Origin: CAWBRT01 sp049519595
Lineage (GTDB): Bacteria > Acidobacteriota > Terriglobia > Terriglobales > Acidobacteriaceae
Length of the DNA: 5,731 bases
NCBI GenBank assembly: GCA_049519595.1
Contig: JBEKQP010000286.1
Span: 1-5,731, forward strand
Direction: 5' to 3'
A program made the translations under genes and the position numbers. This document shows, in pieces, positions 1-5,618 of this stretch (the stretch's first letter is position 1; each line of letters starts with the position of its first letter). The notes beneath the pieces were generated by a model. The model saw nothing but the letters and a program-made list of their open reading frames with translations. It ran no database searches and was not told the origin of the DNA.

Positions 1-1021
1 TCCGTCCGTCCGGATAGTGATGGTGGATGGCGTTGTGCAGATTCTTGCCCAGCAACTCGTCGCAATTAACGCCAAAAACCTTCTCCGCCTCCCGATTGAC
101 GAACGTGACACACCCTTCCGAATTGGTGACAAAAATCGTATCGGCGGCTCCCTGAGTGATGGCTTGGATCAGGTCTAGTTGATAGCGTAACGCCTCTTGC
201 GTCTGCCGTTTCTCTGCGACATCGTGGAACACAAGCACCACCCCGATAATTTTGCCGGTGCAATCCCGGATGGGCGCGGCACTGTCCTCGATGGGAATTT
301 CGCGGCCATCTTTCGCCAGCAACACCGTGTGATTGGCTAGTTCCACGACATGTCCGTCCGCTAGCACTTGGGTTACGATATCTTGCGTCGTGATGCGGGT
401 CTGCTCGTTGATGATCCGGAACACGCTCTGGATCGGCTGGCCTTGAGCATCATCCGGCTGCCAGCCTGTGAGGGCAACGGCCACCGGATTGAGGAACGTG
501 ACCCGGCCACTTGTGTCGGTGGCCATTACTGCGTCCCCGATGCTGGTCAGGGTTACCCGCAGCCACTCCCCGCTATCACGCAACTGCTCTTGCGCATCGT
601 GTAGGGCCGCGAGATGAGTTTCCCGTTGCGCCAGCAACTCGGTATTTTGCAGCACCGCCGAGCGCAGCCTTGCCACAAACAAAACCCCGACTGCCGAAAC
701 CGAAAACTGGATTAGCAGGCGAAAGAGCTGGCTGGAGTTCTTGGGCACAAAGCTGTAATGCGGTGGAAGAAGAAAGTACAGAGCTTCGACGAAGGACAAG
801 GCACACGCAAAAAATCCGACCCGCGCTCCGCCAATCCAAGCCGCCGCCCAAACTGCCAGAAAAAAGAATGCGAATACGGGACTTTCACTGCTGTAAGGAA
901 GAACTTGAGCCAAGCCGGTTGCGCACGCTGTAGCCATGACCGCCAGCGCATACTGTGTGGCTGGTGTCAGATTGCGGGGAGGCAGCCAGCGATGTCCGTA
1001 AGTGTCGCTTCGTTTTCCCAC
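1..1021 (-). CDS. Membrane-bound PAS sensor protein, probably a histidine kinase (N-terminal part; runs off the left edge)
   Basis: The minus strand is open from the left edge to 1021, giving 340 residues in frame. Residues about 22-117 are strongly hydrophobic and form about four membrane helices. Their features, such as FFFLAVWAAAWIGGARVG (53-70) and a Leu-Pro-Pro-His-Tyr-Ser-Phe turn (85-91), fit the KdpD-like membrane domain DUF4118. Residues 118-155 are a charged, coiled-coil-like linker. A complete PAS domain follows (about 152-270), with GDAVMATDTSGRVTFLNPVA at 162-181. A second PAS domain starts near 283 and is cut within an HHHYPDGR motif. The output domain is not in view, so histidine kinase is inferred from the architecture; a diguanylate cyclase remains possible. 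I chose GTG at 1021 because GAGG lies 5 nt upstream. An in-frame GTG at 1048 has no ribosome binding site, and an in-frame TAG lies further upstream. The gene is divergent from the HAF gene, about 615 bp away. Confidence 0.9.
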   Translation of the reverse strand, partial: MGKRSDTYGHRWLPPRNLTPATQYALAVMATACATGLAQVLPYSSESPVFAFFFLAVWAAAWIGGARVGFFACALSFVEALYFLLPPHYSFVPKNSSQLFRLLIQFSVSAVGVLFVARLRSAVLQNTELLAQRETHLAALHDAQEQLRDSGEWLRVTLTSIGDAVMATDTSGRVTFLNPVAVALTGWQPDDAQGQPIQSVFRIINEQTRITTQDIVTQVLADGHVVELANHTVLLAKDGREIPIEDSAAPIRDCTGKIIGVVLVFHDVAEKRQTQEALRYQLDLIQAITQGAADTIFVTNSEGCVTFVNREAEKVFGVNCDELLGKNLHNAIHHHYPDGR

Positions 1022-1026
1022 GTGAT

Positions 1027-1030
1027 CCTC
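1027..1030 (-). promoter_or_regulatory. Ribosome binding site deciding the sensor-gene start
   Basis: On the minus strand GAGG lies 5 nt before the GTG at 1021. No comparable purine-rich site precedes the alternative in-frame GTG at 1048 or the TTG further upstream, so 1021 is the best-supported start. The spacing is slightly short, which leaves some doubt. Confidence 0.5.
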
Positions 1031-1094
1031 GGAAGAAGGGCTATTCACCTGTTCTAAAGACGCTTTTAAACGATGAACCAAAGTTAGATGACGG

Positions 1095-1107
1095 CCAGAG
1101 ACTCTGG
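1095..1107. promoter_or_regulatory. Perfect palindrome upstream of the sensor gene, possible operator
   Basis: CCAGAGACTCTGG is a perfect inverted repeat with two 6-bp arms around one central base. It lies about 75 bp upstream of the chosen start of the sensor gene, in its presumed promoter region. Odd-length palindromes of this size are typical binding sites for dimeric repressors, but no regulator is identified here and the role is inferred from position only. Confidence 0.3.
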
Positions 1108-1160
1108 GGTTGCCCAACGATGAAAAAGGCTAGAACCAAAGTGTCCCAAACGGAAATGCA

Positions 1161-1178
1161 GTGCCCCGAGAGGGGCAC
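1161..1178. repeat. Perfect hairpin with GAGA (GNRA-type) loop
   Basis: GTGCCCC and GGGGCAC pair perfectly over 7 bp around a GAGA loop. Read as plus-strand RNA this is a very stable GNRA tetraloop hairpin. No T-run follows on either strand, so it is not a standard intrinsic terminator. It may be part of an untranslated transcript or a protein-binding site; the role is unknown. Confidence 0.4.
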
Positions 1179-1373
1179 ATCGAGGACAAGATGGCTTCAA
1201 AAACGGCAAGCGTACAGAATGCGCCAGATAGCTAATGTGAAGAAGACCCTGGACGGCGCCGGCCACCGTCGTCAGTGCATCAATACATCGTGCAGAATAT
1301 CCAACGCAGCAACTCCCCGGCAGACAACCTGGATCGTCGGCAACCCCTCCGTATCCGAATTAAGGAAGAGTAG

Positions 1374-1408
1374 CCCGTGACTCACCAACTAACCACGGCT
1401 GGCTCCTC
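1374..1408 (+). repeat. Diverged direct repeat, left copy (upstream of HAF gene)
   Basis: Starting at CCCGTGACTCACCAACTAA, this stretch aligns with 3327-3362 in the same orientation. About 29 of 36 aligned positions are identical, with one single-base gap, as counted by eye. The two copies bracket the HAF gene about 1.95 kb apart. Sequence outside the aligned block does not match. This could be an old dispersed repeat or the worn ends of a former insertion. Confidence 0.4.
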
Positions 1409-1622
1409 AAACCAGTCCAAGCACAATCCTCCAGCGCTGTATAACGGAGCCCCTGTCCGGACTCCCCCCATGGCTCGTGTAAGCACAGCAAACCTTTCCA
1501 GCAGATGAGCATCTAGTTTGGGCAGAGTTCCGTCGCTCCAGGCACGATCCTCGACGGAAAGACAGCTTGCGGCCAGTTCAAGATCCCGCCTAGCGCAGTC
1601 GCGCGTTTGCGGCTGGAGATAC

Positions 1623-1628
1623 AAGGAG
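1623..1628 (+). promoter_or_regulatory. Ribosome binding site of the HAF-repeat gene
   Basis: AAGGAG is a near-perfect Shine-Dalgarno sequence, 8 nt before the ATG at 1637. It decides the start in favour of this ATG over an in-frame TTG at 1607, which would add ten residues in front of an otherwise well-formed signal peptide. Confidence 0.85.
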
Positions 1629-1636
1629 TCTGCCCA

Positions 1637-2911
1637 ATGCGCCGTCTCGCGCGCCTCAAAACCGTTTCTGTCATCAGTTTGCTGGCGGTTTGCTTTGCAT
1701 CGGCCGCCTCGGCTCAATTGACATACACCATTACTGATCTCGGAAGCCTCCCGGGCGGTGCCGGTATCGGTACGGCCATCAACGCCTCCGGCCAAGTAAC
1801 CGGCTATGGCGACAGTGCCGGCACGCAGGCCTTCCTGTACAGCAACGGCACGATAACCGAGCTTGGCACGCTCCCTGGGGGTGGCCTCAGCTTCGGTTAC
1901 GGCATCAACGACTCCGGCCAGGTTGTCGGTGAAAGCAATGGTACCAGCTTCCTCGGGCACGCCTTCCTGTATAGCGGCGGCACGATGACCGATCTCGGCA
2001 CGCTCCCCGGAGGTAGCGCCAGTAGCGGTCAGGGTATCAATGCCTCCGGCCAAATTGCCGGGCTAAGCAGCGGCGGCAGCTTCCACCAGCATGCCTTCCT
2101 GTACAGCTCTGGGACGATGACCGACCTCGGCACGTTTCCCGGAGGTAGCTTCAGTACCGGGTTGGGCATCAATGATGCCGGGTGGGTTACCGGCTCCAGC
2201 GACGGCAACGGAATCAGTTCCGGCAACGCCCATGCCTTCCTCTACGATGGCACGATGCATGACCTCGGCACACTCCCTGGCGGCACTTTCAGTGAAGGTC
2301 AGAGCATTAATGCCTCCGGCCAGATTGCCGGCGTTGGCGATGGCCCCGGCTTCATAGGAACTTCGCACGCCTTGCTGTATAGCGGCGGCGTCATGCATGA
2401 CCTCGGCACGCTCCCTGGCGGTGCCGCCAGTTTCGGTATAACCATAAACGCCTCTGGCCAAGTTGTTGGAGATAGCAGCGGCACCAACTTCAGCGATCAT
2501 GCCTTCCTGTATAGCGGCGGCACGATGACCGACCTGAACACGGTGCTCCCGCCGAACTCGGGATGGACGATTCTCATAGCCAATGGCATTAACGATGCCG
2601 GGCAAATCACCGGGGTCGGCACTCCTCCTGGCGGTCCCGGCACTAGCGCCTTCATCCTTACTCCCCCGGCTATTTCCGCTCTCATTAGCATTGTGGAAAG
2701 CGAAAACCTCCCGGAGGAAATACAGACTGTTCTTACAGACACGCTTACCGCGGCAGAGAACGCGCACAATAAAGCTGTCAGTTGTTTCGACCTGACCTCC
2801 TTCTCACTTGAAGTGGACCTGTTACATGCTTTCCATGAACTGACACCCACCGAAGCGAGCCAGCTTACTGCCGATACCAATCTGATCAAGCTTGCCCAGG
2901 GCTGCCGGTAA
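1637..2911 (+). CDS. Secreted HAF-repeat protein with FIMAH-like C-terminal tail
   Basis: The 424-residue protein starts with a clear signal peptide: a basic start (Arg2, Arg3, Arg6, Lys8), a hydrophobic core 9-21, and probable cleavage after Ala-Ser-Ala-26. Residues 34 to about 340 are seven tandem units of 41-46 residues, each with D/E-L-G-T-L-P-G-G, then G-I-N-A/D-S/A-G-Q-V/I-x-G, then H-A-F-L-Y-S. This is the hallmark of the HAF family of extracellular repeats, whose function is not known; by fold they may be propeller-like. Units six and seven are less regular, and unit seven reads DLNTVLPPNSGW at its start. Residues 345-424 form a separate, mostly helical tail with cysteines at 383 and 423 and an E-L-T-P-T-E-A-S-Q-L segment, resembling the FIMAH domain. 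No PEP-CTERM sorting signal, LPXTG motif or C-terminal membrane helix is seen, so release to the periplasm or outside is likely. A role at the surface or in the matrix is inference. Confidence 0.88.
   Translation: MRRLARLKTVSVISLLAVCFASAASAQLTYTITDLGSLPGGAGIGTAINASGQVTGYGDSAGTQAFLYSNGTITELGTLPGGGLSFGYGINDSGQVVGESNGTSFLGHAFLYSGGTMTDLGTLPGGSASSGQGINASGQIAGLSSGGSFHQHAFLYSSGTMTDLGTFPGGSFSTGLGINDAGWVTGSSDGNGISSGNAHAFLYDGTMHDLGTLPGGTFSEGQSINASGQIAGVGDGPGFIGTSHALLYSGGVMHDLGTLPGGAASFGITINASGQVVGDSSGTNFSDHAFLYSGGTMTDLNTVLPPNSGWTILIANGINDAGQITGVGTPPGGPGTSAFILTPPAISALISIVESENLPEEIQTVLTDTLTAAENAHNKAVSCFDLTSFSLEVDLLHAFHELTPTEASQLTADTNLIKLAQGCR
1736..2656 (+). repeat. Tandem HAF repeat array inside the gene (seven units)
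   Basis: D/E-L-G (or D-L-N) unit starts fall at residues 34, 75, 119, 163, 209, 255 and 299, a period of 41-46 residues (about 123-138 nt). The nucleotide sequence is also conserved. One 32-nt block is identical at 1961-1992 and 2501-2532, exactly 540 nt apart, and near-copies begin close to 1831, 2091, 2233 and 2371. The array therefore probably grew by unit duplication and could change copy number by recombination. Confidence 0.85.
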
Positions 2912-3056
2912 TGTTCGATAAATAGTGCGCAATGCCCAGGTGCCCCGTTCTAGCGAAACTGGTAGTTGGGTAGGGTGCGGCGGTTTTCGGCCCCTGTGCA
3001 GAGTCGGTTCCTTTTTGACCTGTTCAAGACGACATCGCTGTTCGACAACACTGCCA

Positions 3057-3073
3057 CCAACCCGGCTGGTTGG
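3057..3073. repeat. Inverted repeat after the HAF gene
   Basis: CCAACC and GGTTGG pair perfectly around a 5-nt loop, and two more G-C pairs are possible beyond one A-G mismatch. It sits about 150 bp past the HAF stop codon with no T-run after it, so a terminator role is doubtful. Confidence 0.3.
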
Positions 3074-3210
3074 GGGAGGAGCCCGAGCGGCTGAAAGAAA
3101 GGGTACCCGGCATAGCATAAGGCATGGCGGACACCCTAATCGGCGAGCGTTGGGGGTCGTTGTAGTGCGGCTGTCAGCGGACGAATCAGTACCGAAACGT
3201 CGTTGTGCTC

Positions 3211-3280
3211 GCCCAATCGCTGGGCCTCCCTCGGTCTCGAACCGCGTTCGAGGACCCTACGGGGCTCTGGGTCTCCAGCC
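3211..3280. repeat. Run of three hairpins, possible structured RNA or relic element
   Basis: Three stems follow each other within 70 nt. GCCCA/TGGGC has a 5-nt loop (3211-3225). GGTCTCGAAC pairs with GTTCGAGGACC over 10 bp with one bulged G and a CGC loop (3233-3256). CTGG/CCAG has a GTCT loop plus two further G-C pairs beyond a bulge (3263-3280). The middle stem is the strongest. The region does not fold as a tRNA by eye and matches no riboswitch I know. Confidence 0.35.
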
Positions 3281-3295
3281 TGTATTTCCTCAATG

Positions 3296-3309
3296 CGACT
3301 TCGGGCCCG
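3296..3309 (+). repeat. 14-nt direct repeat, first copy
   Basis: CGACTTCGGGCCCG occurs here and again at 3369-3382, start to start 73 nt apart. The pair flanks the right copy of the diverged long repeat (3327-3362). Its origin is unknown. Confidence 0.5.
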
Positions 3310-3326
3310 GGCTAACTTCCGGATTT

Positions 3327-3362
3327 CCCGTCACTCATCAACTGACCCACGGCTGACTTCCC
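3327..3362 (+). repeat. Diverged direct repeat, right copy (downstream of HAF gene)
   Basis: This is the partner of 1374-1408 in the same orientation. The shared core includes ACTCA, CAACT and CCACGGCTG blocks. It lies between the two copies of the 14-nt direct repeat, which suggests a composite or rearranged stretch rather than random similarity. Confidence 0.4.
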
Positions 3363-3368
3363 AGAATT

Positions 3369-3382
3369 CGACTTCGGGCCCG
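3369..3382 (+). repeat. 14-nt direct repeat, second copy
   Basis: This is an identical copy of CGACTTCGGGCCCG at 3296-3309, just right of the diverged long repeat. Confidence 0.5.
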
Positions 3383-3549
3383 CTCGGTGGATTGGCGGGA
3401 TGTCGGTACTTCATTGGCAAGCGACATAACTCGCGCAATCGGTCACTAACGACATTCTGTTGGGCTTTGTCTCATACCGCCATCGCATGGATCCCAGCGG
3501 CGGACAGTTCGACGGGCAGAAGGATGGAGAAGCAGGTTTATATAACGCT

Positions 3550-4467
3550 CTAGCTCCTAAGGAAAAGGTCGGCACAAACTGCACGGAGCCAACGATTGCC
3601 CGGGTCGTGATGATAGCGCGCATGCCAATGTTGCTTGACCTTGAAAGTGGAGATTGAAAAAGGGCAAGCATGCACGGTGAGACCTCCAAAAGCCGCCAGC
3701 GTCTCGCCGATATGGCGCGGCAAAGTGGCGATCAGATCGCTAACGGCGAGGACACGGGTCAAACCTAAGAAGCCGGGAAGTCTCAGCAGCACGTGGCGGT
3801 CGATGCCGTTGGCCCTCAGCGCGTCATCGAGCAACTGCTGTCCGGTTCCGGAGACGATGTCGATATGCCCTTCGGCCTTGTAAGTCGACAGCGTAAGCCT
3901 CCTGCCAAGTCGAAGATGGGCCGAGTTGGCCAGACAGATCCAATCCTGCGTATATAGCGTCTGCTGAAAGAATCCCGATTCGAGGCCCGGGATTAACCCG
4001 AGGGCGAGGTCCGCCTCGCCGGATTGAAGTGCCTCTGCAATCCCGTCCATCCTCAACGCCTCGAGCCGTATGCGAGGAGCGATTTCCCGTATATGCCCGA
4101 GGAGTTGCGGCAGGAGACAGATATGACTCGCATCGGTCATCCCGATGCGAAACATGCGATTTGTTGTAAAGGGATCGAAAGTCGGTCCCTGCTCAGAAAG
4201 ATCTCGCAGGGCCTGCAGCACCTCGCGTACACGACCGATCAATGCGGTAGCATGCGGAGTCGGTTCCATCCCCTCCGATGTCCGGACGAACAGCGGGTCG
4301 CGAAATTGCTTCCTGAGATGTCCAAGTCCGATGCTCGCGGTCGGCTGGCTCTGGCCCAACTGCTGCGCCGCACGGGTCACGCTCTTGGTGAAATAAATCG
4401 CATCGAAAAGGCGCAGGAGCCTGACGTCGACCAGGTTCACTTCATGCTCATCCACCTTGCTCTTCAT
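3550..4467 (-). CDS. LysR-type transcriptional regulator, NahR/DntR/LinR branch
   Basis: The 305-residue product is full length for a LysR-type regulator. Residues about 12-76 are the winged helix-turn-helix, with recognition region AAQQLGQSQPTAS (33-45) and the branch-typical PLFVRTSEGMEPTPHA (58-73). A linker helix (about 74-95) leads into the periplasmic-binding-like effector domain, which begins FRIGMTD (106-112). Matches to the NahR/DntR/LinR/NodD group include the GFFQQTLYTQDWICLA block (165-180), EGHIDIVSGTG (199-209), and the C-terminal HWHARYHHDPGNRWLRAVCADLF (from 280). Characterised members sense salicylate, nitroaromatic or chlorinated aromatic compounds and activate catabolic operons. 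It is divergent from the reductase-VOC operon, the classic arrangement for its target, and probably also controls itself. The ligand cannot be deduced. The ATG at 4467 has only a weak ribosome binding site (GGAT/GATGG-like); in-frame GTGs at codons 5 and 10 are alternatives. Confidence 0.95.
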   Translation of the reverse strand: MKSKVDEHEVNLVDVRLLRLFDAIYFTKSVTRAAQQLGQSQPTASIGLGHLRKQFRDPLFVRTSEGMEPTPHATALIGRVREVLQALRDLSEQGPTFDPFTTNRMFRIGMTDASHICLLPQLLGHIREIAPRIRLEALRMDGIAEALQSGEADLALGLIPGLESGFFQQTLYTQDWICLANSAHLRLGRRLTLSTYKAEGHIDIVSGTGQQLLDDALRANGIDRHVLLRLPGFLGLTRVLAVSDLIATLPRHIGETLAAFGGLTVHACPFSISTFKVKQHWHARYHHDPGNRWLRAVCADLFLRS

Positions 4468-4470
4468 GAG

Positions 4471-4516
4471 GCCATCATCCAGTATTGATAAATTCTATGC
4501 CAAGTATTGCCATCAT
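4471..4516. promoter_or_regulatory. Direct-repeat operator candidate in the LysR-reductase intergenic region
   Basis: AGTATTG occurs at 4481-4487 and 4503-4509, 22 bp apart, so both copies face the same side of the helix about two turns apart. GCCATCAT occurs at 4471-4478 and 4509-4516. TCATTGA (4513-4519) is a small palindrome at the right edge. LysR-type regulators bind such divergent promoter regions as dimer pairs. That these repeats are the site is inferred from position and spacing. Confidence 0.4.
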
Positions 4517-4520
4517 TGAA
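4492..4520 (-). promoter_or_regulatory. Candidate sigma-70 promoter of the LysR gene
   Basis: On the minus strand TAGAAT (4497-4492) is a good -10 box. TTCAAT (4520-4515) stands 17 bp upstream as a poor -35 box. The start of transcription would fall near 4485, leaving a leader of about 18 nt. The AGTATTG repeats lie on both sides of the -10 box, so binding there could repress the gene. Confidence 0.35.
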
Positions 4521-4587
4521 TAGACAAAATAAGCCTCGAATTCTAAGCTCCCCCTCAACAAACTGTTCTCGAAGACGCAGGCGCTGA

Positions 4588-4612
4588 GGGCGAGAGCATT
4601 TTTCAATCGCCC
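4588..4612 (+). repeat. Hairpin in the leader of the reductase gene
   Basis: GGGCGA and TCGCCC pair perfectly over 6 bp around a 13-nt loop containing five Ts. It ends about 30 nt before the ribosome binding site of the reductase gene. It may be a leader structure or an operator half-site pair; no known riboswitch was recognised. Confidence 0.3.
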
Positions 4613-4642
4613 AGAGTGGTTTCAGAAGCCCTAAAGAAATAT

Positions 4643-4650
4643 GGAGAGAG
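4643..4650 (+). promoter_or_regulatory. Ribosome binding site deciding the reductase start
   Basis: GGAGAGAG lies just upstream of GTG at 4655, with 8 nt between GGAG and the start. It selects this GTG over the in-frame GTG at 4616, which would add 13 residues before the Rossmann-fold beta strand that normally begins this family. Confidence 0.75.
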
Positions 4651-4654
4651 AAAC

Positions 4655-5614
4655 GTGAAGATATGTTTTGTCGGCGCTGGTGCTTTGGGCTCTGCGATAG
4701 GCGGCACTCTCGCCAAGGGCGGATCCGAAGTCTCCCTTGTAGATCTGAATAAGGCGCATGTTGACGCCATCAATCGCGATGGCCTCATCATGCGCGAAGA
4801 CGGTGTCGACCGCCCGGTCAAAGTGCGCGCAGCAATGGATTATTCCGAGGTCGGCTTCGTCGAGCTCGTGATTATCCTGGTTAAGTCCAACTACACCCAA
4901 GCTGCGATCGAGTCAGCCCGATCGATTATCGGCCCGGACACGATGGTGATGTCACTGCAGAACGGCCTTGGCCACGAGGACGTGCTGGCCAAGGTGGTGG
5001 GCAAGGACCGCCTGCTGGCCGGCAAAACCTATGTCGGCGGCGTCTTGTTGGCGCCCGGTCATGTCATCGCGGGTGTGGCAGGAAAGCTCACCTATATTGG
5101 CGAGCTGGATGGCTCAATCAGCCCACGGGTAACGCGAGTCGCCGACGAATTCAAGCAGGCCGGCCTCAACACCATCGTAAGCTCCAATATCGTGGGGACG
5201 ATCTGGGACAAACTCTTGATCAACGTGGCGACCGGCGCGATCAGCGGCATCACCCGCCTGCCCTATGGTGGTCTTTACAAAGTGCCGGAAGTTGAGGCCG
5301 CGGCTCTTGCTGCAGTGGCCGAAGCGATGGCGGTGGCGAAAGCTCAGGGTGTGGTTTTGTCGATCAGAGAACCACGGGATGCCTGGGTCATGGCGGCCGC
5401 TGGATTGCCTTTCGAGTTCAAGACTTCGATGCTGCAAAGTCTGGAACGGGGGCTCACGACCGAAGTCGATTTCATCAATGGCTCCGTGGTGCGCGCCGGC
5501 AAGGCCTGTGGTATTCCGACCCCAGTCAATGAAACTCTGGTCGCCTGCATCAAGGGCATCGAGCACCGGCTAAGGCATTTCGAACAGGCCCCCACCACAG
5601 CTGCGACGAGGTAG
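4655..5614 (+). CDS. 2-dehydropantoate 2-reductase (ketopantoate reductase) family dehydrogenase
   Basis: The 319-residue product has the normal length and two-domain plan of the PanE/ApbA family. It begins KICFVGAGALGSAIGG with the Rossmann motif G7-x-G9-x-x-G12. The residues that act in E. coli PanE are recognisable: Asn103 in SLQNGLG (100-106), Lys186 and Asn190 in IWDKLLIN (183-190), Ser258 in KTSMLQ, and Glu270 in EVDFINGS (270-277). The end of beta strand 2 reads SLVDL, with Asp30 and Leu31 near where E. coli PanE has the NADP-phosphate-binding Arg31, so NAD may be preferred. Family members outside pantothenate synthesis reduce or oxidise various 2-oxo or 2-hydroxy acids. Being divergent from a NahR-type regulator and 4 nt upstream of a VOC gene, this one is more likely catabolic than a true PanE. 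Start: GTG with GGAG 8 nt upstream. Confidence 0.9.
   Translation: MKICFVGAGALGSAIGGTLAKGGSEVSLVDLNKAHVDAINRDGLIMREDGVDRPVKVRAAMDYSEVGFVELVIILVKSNYTQAAIESARSIIGPDTMVMSLQNGLGHEDVLAKVVGKDRLLAGKTYVGGVLLAPGHVIAGVAGKLTYIGELDGSISPRVTRVADEFKQAGLNTIVSSNIVGTIWDKLLINVATGAISGITRLPYGGLYKVPEVEAAALAAVAEAMAVAKAQGVVLSIREPRDAWVMAAAGLPFEFKTSMLQSLERGLTTEVDFINGSVVRAGKACGIPTPVNETLVACIKGIEHRLRHFEQAPTTAATR
5608..5611 (+). promoter_or_regulatory. Ribosome binding site of the VOC gene, at the end of the reductase gene
   Basis: GAGG lies 7 nt before the ATG at 5619. It overlaps the last codons of the reductase gene and abuts its TAG stop, so translation of the two genes is probably coupled. Confidence 0.6.
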
Positions 5615-5618
5615 AGCC

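Larger units (their letters stand above)
1049..1636. other. Long intergenic region between divergent sensor and HAF genes
   Basis: About 590 bases hold no gene I can support. Open frames are present. The largest forward one (ATG at 1120, stop at 1380) gives a basic, low-complexity product with no recognisable domain and no good Shine-Dalgarno sequence. What can be seen is a perfect 13-bp palindrome (1095-1107), a 7-bp GNRA-loop hairpin (1161-1178), one copy of a diverged long repeat (1374-1408), and the ribosome binding site of the HAF gene at the right end. No clear -35/-10 pair stands out for either flanking gene. Confidence 0.6.
2912..3549. other. Long non-coding region between convergent HAF and LysR genes
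   Basis: About 640 bases lie between two convergent genes. Forward frames at 2925-3356 and 3203-3553 are open, but their products are arginine-, serine- and glycine-rich with no recognisable domain, and neither has a convincing ribosome binding site. No T-rich intrinsic terminator was found for either flanking gene. The stretch holds an inverted repeat (3057-3073), three hairpins in a row (3211-3280), a 14-nt direct repeat (3296 and 3369), and the right copy of the diverged long repeat (3327-3362). No transposase remnant was recognised. Confidence 0.6.

Noticed and set aside
368..951. Forward and minus-strand frames within 368-951
   Set aside because: They are out of frame with the continuous minus-strand sensor reading frame, which shows clear membrane helices and PAS motifs.
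1120..1380. Small basic forward frame with ATG at 1120
   Set aside because: It has no good Shine-Dalgarno sequence, no recognisable domain, and a composition rich in Arg, Lys, Thr and Ser that suggests a chance frame. It also runs through the GNRA hairpin.
1382..2767. Two long minus-strand open frames (1382-2053 and 2063-2767) opposite the HAF gene
   Set aside because: They are antisense shadows. The HAF repeats have periods divisible by three, so an open opposite frame is copied with each unit. The products are degenerate alanine- and glutamate-rich repeats, and the forward frame has a signal peptide, a ribosome binding site and a known repeat family.
3211..3256. Possible tRNA or integron attC site around the hairpins
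   Set aside because: The stem and loop sizes do not make a cloverleaf and there is no acceptor pairing. GTTGGGC at 3459-3465 has the form of an attC core, but no matching complementary core and no integrase were found.
2925..3553. Overlapping forward frames at 2925-3356 and 3203-3553
   Set aside because: The products are arginine- and serine-rich without domains, have no convincing ribosome binding site, and overlap the hairpins and repeats of the non-coding region.
4616..4654. Upstream GTG at 4616 as the start of the reductase gene
   Set aside because: It has no ribosome binding site and would place 13 extra residues before the first Rossmann strand, while GTG at 4655 has a good GGAG and matches the usual start of the family.
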